The position numbers and the translations under genes were made by a program. From contig CDMY01000500.1 in assembly GCA_001179505.1 (NCBI GenBank), positions 17,848 to 64,666 of the forward strand: a stretch of 46,819 bases of DNA, read 5' to 3'. Below, piece after piece: positions 43,401-46,819 of the stretch. Below the pieces are notes generated by a model, which saw only the letters and a program-made list of their open reading frames with translations, did not search any database and was not told where the DNA came from. Within the stretch, counting starts at the first letter, position 1; the number at the start of each line of letters is the position of its first letter. This stretch comes from Vitrella brassicaformis. Its lineage: Eukaryota > Sar > Vitrellaceae.

Positions 43401-44178
43401 GCCAAAGAATGGATCCACACATTGATTCGTTTCTAGTTCACACACCGTGTGTGCGCCTCGCCTGTGTGACACATGTGTGTATCATCAGATGAAGATGAGC
43501 ATCATCCGCATCGGGCGCATCGCCTACGGCCTCAAGGAAGCCGCCGCACTCGAGCGCGTCCGGGCCGACCCCTCCCTGTCCTGGGCGGCGGAGCTGCGAC
43601 CCGTCATGAGTGCACTCACCTGGATCGTGTCCATCCGCAAGAGCCCGGCCGCCGCCACCGCCAGCCAGGCCACTGGAGCCAAGGAGGACACCATCCTGGC
43701 GACCGTGCCCGTGGGCTTCGGGCAGGGCTACCCCCGGTCGCTCTCACACCGTGGTGTGGTGCTGGTCAAGGGCCACCGGTGCCGGCTTGCGGGGGCGGTG
43801 TCGATGGACATGACCACCATCGACGTCACGCCCATCGCATCGCAAACCAACGTGCAGGTGGGCGACGAGGTGGTGCTGTTTGGCGAGAACCTGGCCCTCG
43901 ACGAGATGGCATCTGGGGGAGGGGCCGTGAGCGCCGAGGTGCTCATGTCGCTGGCGTGGCTCAACCCGGTCGAGTACATCGGCCAGGGCGACCAGGAGGA
44001 GGAGGACGGCCCGCAGCCGACGGTCGTTAAGGTGGAGAGGGACTCGCCCAGGGGATGGGAGAACAGCGGAGGGGAGGCCGCCGCGTCGTTTCCAGCAGCC
44101 AACCAGGGCGACAGGTCCCCCCTGGTGGCGATCGGGCAGCCTGTCGATGGCGATACGAGGGGGGCGGGGCAGACATAG
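40481..44178 (+). CDS. Triple zinc-knuckle protein fused to an alanine-racemase-like domain
   Basis: Four exons, 40481-41092, 41186-41816, 41902-43388 and 43489-44178, join in frame to about 1,139 residues. The N-terminus is Pro/Ser-rich. Three CxxC-x16/17-C-xn-H units follow (CPKCGDQ at about 41072, CVRCGGDW at about 41270, CQKCGGKY at about 41399). After a disordered linker, a fold-type III PLP domain starts near 42745. It has LRVVMDLTAYKWNI, GTIIKAPSGD (the family PLP lysine is in line), HIEIDSGIGRAGFF and IIRIGRIAYG. The C-terminal beta domain has ATVPVGFGQGYPR, LAGAVSMDMTTIDVT and VGDEVVLFGE. The AYGHG phosphate loop, the active-site His and the catalytic Tyr of real racemases are not seen, so activity is doubtful. 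Racemase domain and linker share one exon, so the fusion is not an annotation artefact. Confidence 0.85.
41072..41490 (+). repeat. Three tandem C-x2-C-x16/17-C-xn-H zinc-knuckle units
   Basis: Unit 1 reads CPKCGDQ ... LYLCRSGDRTH and spans the first intron. Unit 2 reads CVRCGGDW ... ELVCLGH. Unit 3 reads CQKCGGKY ... VLRCLDDKWREH. They share an aromatic/basic strand, an acidic turn (NDSG, DENS, DDT) and a hydrophobic strand before the third Cys, consistent with an internally repeated C2CH zinc module. Confidence 0.75.
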
Positions 44179-44885
44179 CAGCTTAGTCGTAGATTCGTTG
44201 CAGCCAGGTATGGCGTGGGTGCTTTGGGGGCAGTGAGTGCGTGAGTCACTTTTTGCTGCCTGTGGGGCGGGGTGGTGGGTCATTCTCTGCATGGTGAATT
44301 GGGGTTGCATACGGTGGGCGTGGTCGGGTGGGCCTTCACAGCACTAAACTAATGGAGACCAGACCGGCCGTATTTTTCGGTGTGTATGCGTCGATTGCAT
44401 TTATCGGATCAGATCGGGTTGTGTTGGTGTGGTTGATTCATTCGTCAAGGCTCCATGTGATGTGACGGGTCAGGTCAGATGTGTGGGTGTACGTGTCTGT
44501 CGAACCAACAGCTTGACTGACAAGGATAAGAGTGTCATCAAGAGGAACCGGATGCCGTGTACTCAGCCAGCTCACAACAGCAGTGAATCGGTGACCCAGC
44601 CATGCCCTCTAAATGCCAAGTGCTCAGAGTGCAGAGAGCTCACGTGAAAGACCTCTTATTCCGTCAACGCAGCGGAACACTCAGAGCAGCAGCCGCTACT
44701 ACAAATTGACCGTCATGGAAAAAGGGACACCCATGCTGCAGGTCACTAGTTGGCATGTGCGATCACACGACGCGATAAAGAAGGACGTCGGGAAACGGAT
44801 GGACCATGAAGCCACGCGCACGAATTATCATCATCCCTCGCCGCCGCCCCTCTTGGAACGATGACTGATGCCATACGGAGAAGGA
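44179..44885. other. Convergent intergenic region
   Basis: This lies between the stop of the racemase-fold gene (+) and the stop of the frameshifted gene (-). Unlike most of the window it is poor in microsatellites. No coding or RNA gene was recognised. Confidence 0.5.
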
Positions 44886-45487
44886 TCAGACACACTCGGC
44901 GATGCTCTGGATCAGCAAACACAGGCAGGAAGCGATAGCTGGGTGCACGCCCTTCCCGGTGAGTGAAGGGTTTGGTTGCTTACCCTCTGTTATCTGGCGA
45001 GGAGTGTGGTCTGACGGGTTCTGAGAAGAAGCTGCCAATCCACCGAGTAGCATCCAACACCACATCTGCACACACACACACACACACAGGCCAGACGGCA
45101 GGCACAATGGAAAAGTGCAAGAAACACCGTGAGTGAGGCTCTCTCTTCCCTCACTTGGCTCATCTATCTCGACGACGATGGGGTGCTCAGGCGTTCCCCC
45201 CTCCCTGCCAAACAGGTCCTTGACGAGGGGGTTGGGGATGATGCCCTGCTGCAGCGACTCCACCCACAGGCGCACTGATACCTGAACCCCGGCGGCATTC
45301 TCCAGTAGCTTCTCTCGAAGACCACGTGTGGGAGAGCTGCGTGAGCCTTGGCGTATTGGATCGCAGCCACGGTGAAGTCGAACAGCTTGGTGTTGTCCTT
45401 GTACGACACCGTGAAGGGACGGACCAAGACGAACTTCTCAAGGTGCCTGCTCTTCTGCTGAACCTCCACCCACTTGCGGTGCTCCAT
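44886..45487 (-). pseudogene. Small unrecognised gene with an apparent -1 frameshift
   Basis: Minus strand. From the ATG at 45487 the frame reads MEHRKWVEVQQKSRHLEKFV and FTVAAIQYAKAHAALPHVVFE. At about 45311-45320, within a GAGAGAAG stretch, the convincing frame shifts to EKLLENAAGVQVSVRLWVES, then IIPNPLVKDLFGREGG and HPIVVEIDEP. It then splices at 45155/45065 to NVVLDATRWIGSFFSEP and probably once more to a hydrophobic end (IASCLCLLIQSIAECV) at 44886. No plausible intron can absorb the shift. It is either a sequencing or assembly error, a recent pseudogene, or a recoding site. No family was recognised. Confidence 0.5.
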
Positions 45488-45704
45488 TGCTTCACTCGTT
45501 CTTGGGGGAGATCTGCTTTCCAGCGGCTGATGGGATGAGGGGGTCCAACCCTTCAGGGTGGGCTAAGCTCGCAACTCAACCGCTCTCCTTTGGCCAGGAC
45601 AATCAGAGGGCCAGTTTTTCTGCGTTTGTCGCTCTCTGCGTCCGTCCAGGGAGAGATCTTTCCGCAGCTGAGTGCGCACTCACTCCGTTCGCAGACCCCT
45701 AGCG

Positions 45705-46375
45705 ATGATGATGGGTCGTTCCGGCATCGTGTTGGTTGGCCTGGCTGCCCTCCTGCAGCCTCTCCTCGCCCATGGCCGACGTAAGCCGCACCACACTACA
45801 CCACCAGCACCTCCACACACCGAATGGACCTCACATCGTGGCAGATCTGTCCATATTGGTGTGGTTTTCTGCTGTTGTTGCGATATGGCCTTTGGGTAGC
45901 TGATCTATGGCTGCAGAGATGTCGGCGGAAGCCGAAACTCTTGGGCAAGGTAGGCAGACAGCCGATCCATCCATCCATCCATCCATCCATCCATCCATCC
46001 ATCCGTCGGATGTGTGTGTGTGTGTTTTGTGTGCAGGGGGGGAGATGGCGGCGTTTCAGCAGCAGATGTCGCTCGTGCAGCTGCAGCTGGACCACGTCGC
46101 CAGCAGCATCACCGCCGCCCACAAGATGACGGCCGCCGCCATGGGAGCCATCGACAACGCCCACCGCACCATCCTCCTTCAGATGAATGCCGCCGAAAAG
46201 GCCACTCAGCAGCCGGGTAGTGCGCAAACCGACAGACACCCAGACGGAACGACGTGCGGCCGTCTATCTGTGTGCGTGTGCAGAAAAATTGTGCGAGCTG
46301 TGTGCAAAGATGGCCAGCGACAAGGAGGACTACTTTTGCCTGGCCAGGGAGGAGCTAGAGACGGACAAGGAGTAA
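45705..46375 (+). CDS. Small secreted alpha-helical protein
   Basis: Four exons, 45705-45780, 45917-45949, 46037-46216 and 46284-46375, all joined in phase 1 over GT-AG introns. The start MMMGRS leads a signal peptide (IVLVGLAALLQPLLAHGR). The mature part is short and helical: AAFQQQMSLVQLQLDHVASS, then AAHKMTAAAMGAIDNAHRTI, then EKLCELCAKMASDKEDYFCL and a charged end. The regular hydrophobic spacing suggests a coiled coil or helical bundle. The three cysteines in the last exon (LCELC and FCL) may form disulfides. No family was recognised. The second intron contains a long CCAT microsatellite. Confidence 0.65.
45966..46004 (+). repeat. CCAT microsatellite in an intron
   Basis: About nine to ten perfect CCAT units lie in the second intron of the small secreted-protein gene, followed by a GT run before the acceptor gtgtgcag. 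Confidence 0.9.
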
Positions 46376-46819
46376 CAGGTGTTCGCCGTGATCGAAGACG
46401 GCGAGTGCGTCTCTGGTGAGGACGCGATCGCGACGATTGGCGCGGAGCAACTGTCTGAGATGAGGGGCGTTTGCCACCAAACCGAACAGGAGATGCATGG
46501 AGGAGAGCCGCAAATCTGGTGCGGGTTGGTGGCCAGCACGGCTTAGACAGAGATGTAGAAGGCAAAGGAGGGAGAGAGAGGGGGAGAGAGGGAAAGAGGG
46601 GGACACTTCTGCTGACAGCGTTAGATAGCTGAGCAGCTACACCGGGTGGTGCAGACAGACGGGCTGGCGGGACACACACATGGGGGACACGGACACACAG
46701 AGTTTTAGTGGTCATCTTGGAGTGTGTGCGTGTGTGATTTGGATTATCCCATCGGCTGTCTGTGTGTGGCTGTGGCTGCCTGTATGTGTTGTGTTGGTGG
46801 ATGGACTGCCTGACTGTCT
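46376..46819. other. 3' flank with no recognised gene
   Basis: This follows the stop of the small secreted-protein gene to the window edge. It contains a GAGAGG-rich stretch near 46566-46600 and GT runs at the end. Nothing coding was supported. Confidence 0.5.

Noticed and set aside
43489-44178. C-terminal racemase beta domain as a separate small gene
   Set aside because: The phase-0 join at 43388/43489 restores the family order (AALIRL then IIRIGRIAYG), so it is the last exon of the same gene.

Overview
This is a eukaryotic nuclear window: GC-rich and intron-dense, with short introns (about 60-130 bases) packed with AC, GT and TGTC microsatellites. Splice sites are ordinary GT-AG with one probable GC-AG. 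There is no operon structure and no recognisable RNA gene or transposon. Intron style, long disordered proteins, ankyrin/membrane proteins and an apicomplexan-like flavour suggest an alveolate, most likely a chromerid alga such as Vitrella brassicaformis. That assignment is an inference from style, not from a search.

I read thirteen genes, most by joining exons by hand. Left part: the 3' end of a glutathione S-transferase (+); a PH-ankyrin-FYVE protein whose C-terminus looks like an R-SNARE motif (+); an unrecognised protein (-); a large protein with signal peptide, ankyrin repeats and many membrane spans (+); and a secreted protein whose C-terminus is built from a chain of tiny phase-2 exons encoding almost only tyrosine (+). 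Middle: transportin/karyopherin-beta2 (-) head to head with a giant eIF4G (+). Right part: a METTL21-like lysine methyltransferase (-) head to head with a Gly/Ala/Ser-rich protein (+); a 3-kb repeat-rich gene-free stretch; RNA polymerase III subunit RPC9/CRCP (-) head to head with a triple zinc-knuckle/alanine-racemase-fold fusion (+); and a frameshifted small gene (-) head to head with a small secreted protein (+).

The recognisable genes cover nuclear import, cap-dependent translation, Pol III transcription and endosomal membrane identity. They are housekeeping neighbours and not a pathway cluster. The main layout rule is head-to-head pairs separated by about 65-465 bases.

The most unusual signal is at 16547-17397. 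Seven consecutive introns all split a tyrosine codon as TA|C or TA|T, and the internal exons are only 24, 12, 33, 6, 15 and 9 bases long. The TA before each donor plus the G of GT makes an in-frame TAG, so retention of any of these introns stops translation at once. The predicted result is a secreted protein with a tyrosine-rich tail of adjustable length. Other points of interest are the PH-ANK-FYVE-SNARE architecture, the racemase fusion with lost catalytic residues, a sense-strand AC-then-GT organisation inside introns, a four-copy basic motif in eIF4G, and a 90-base hairpin in the gene-free region.
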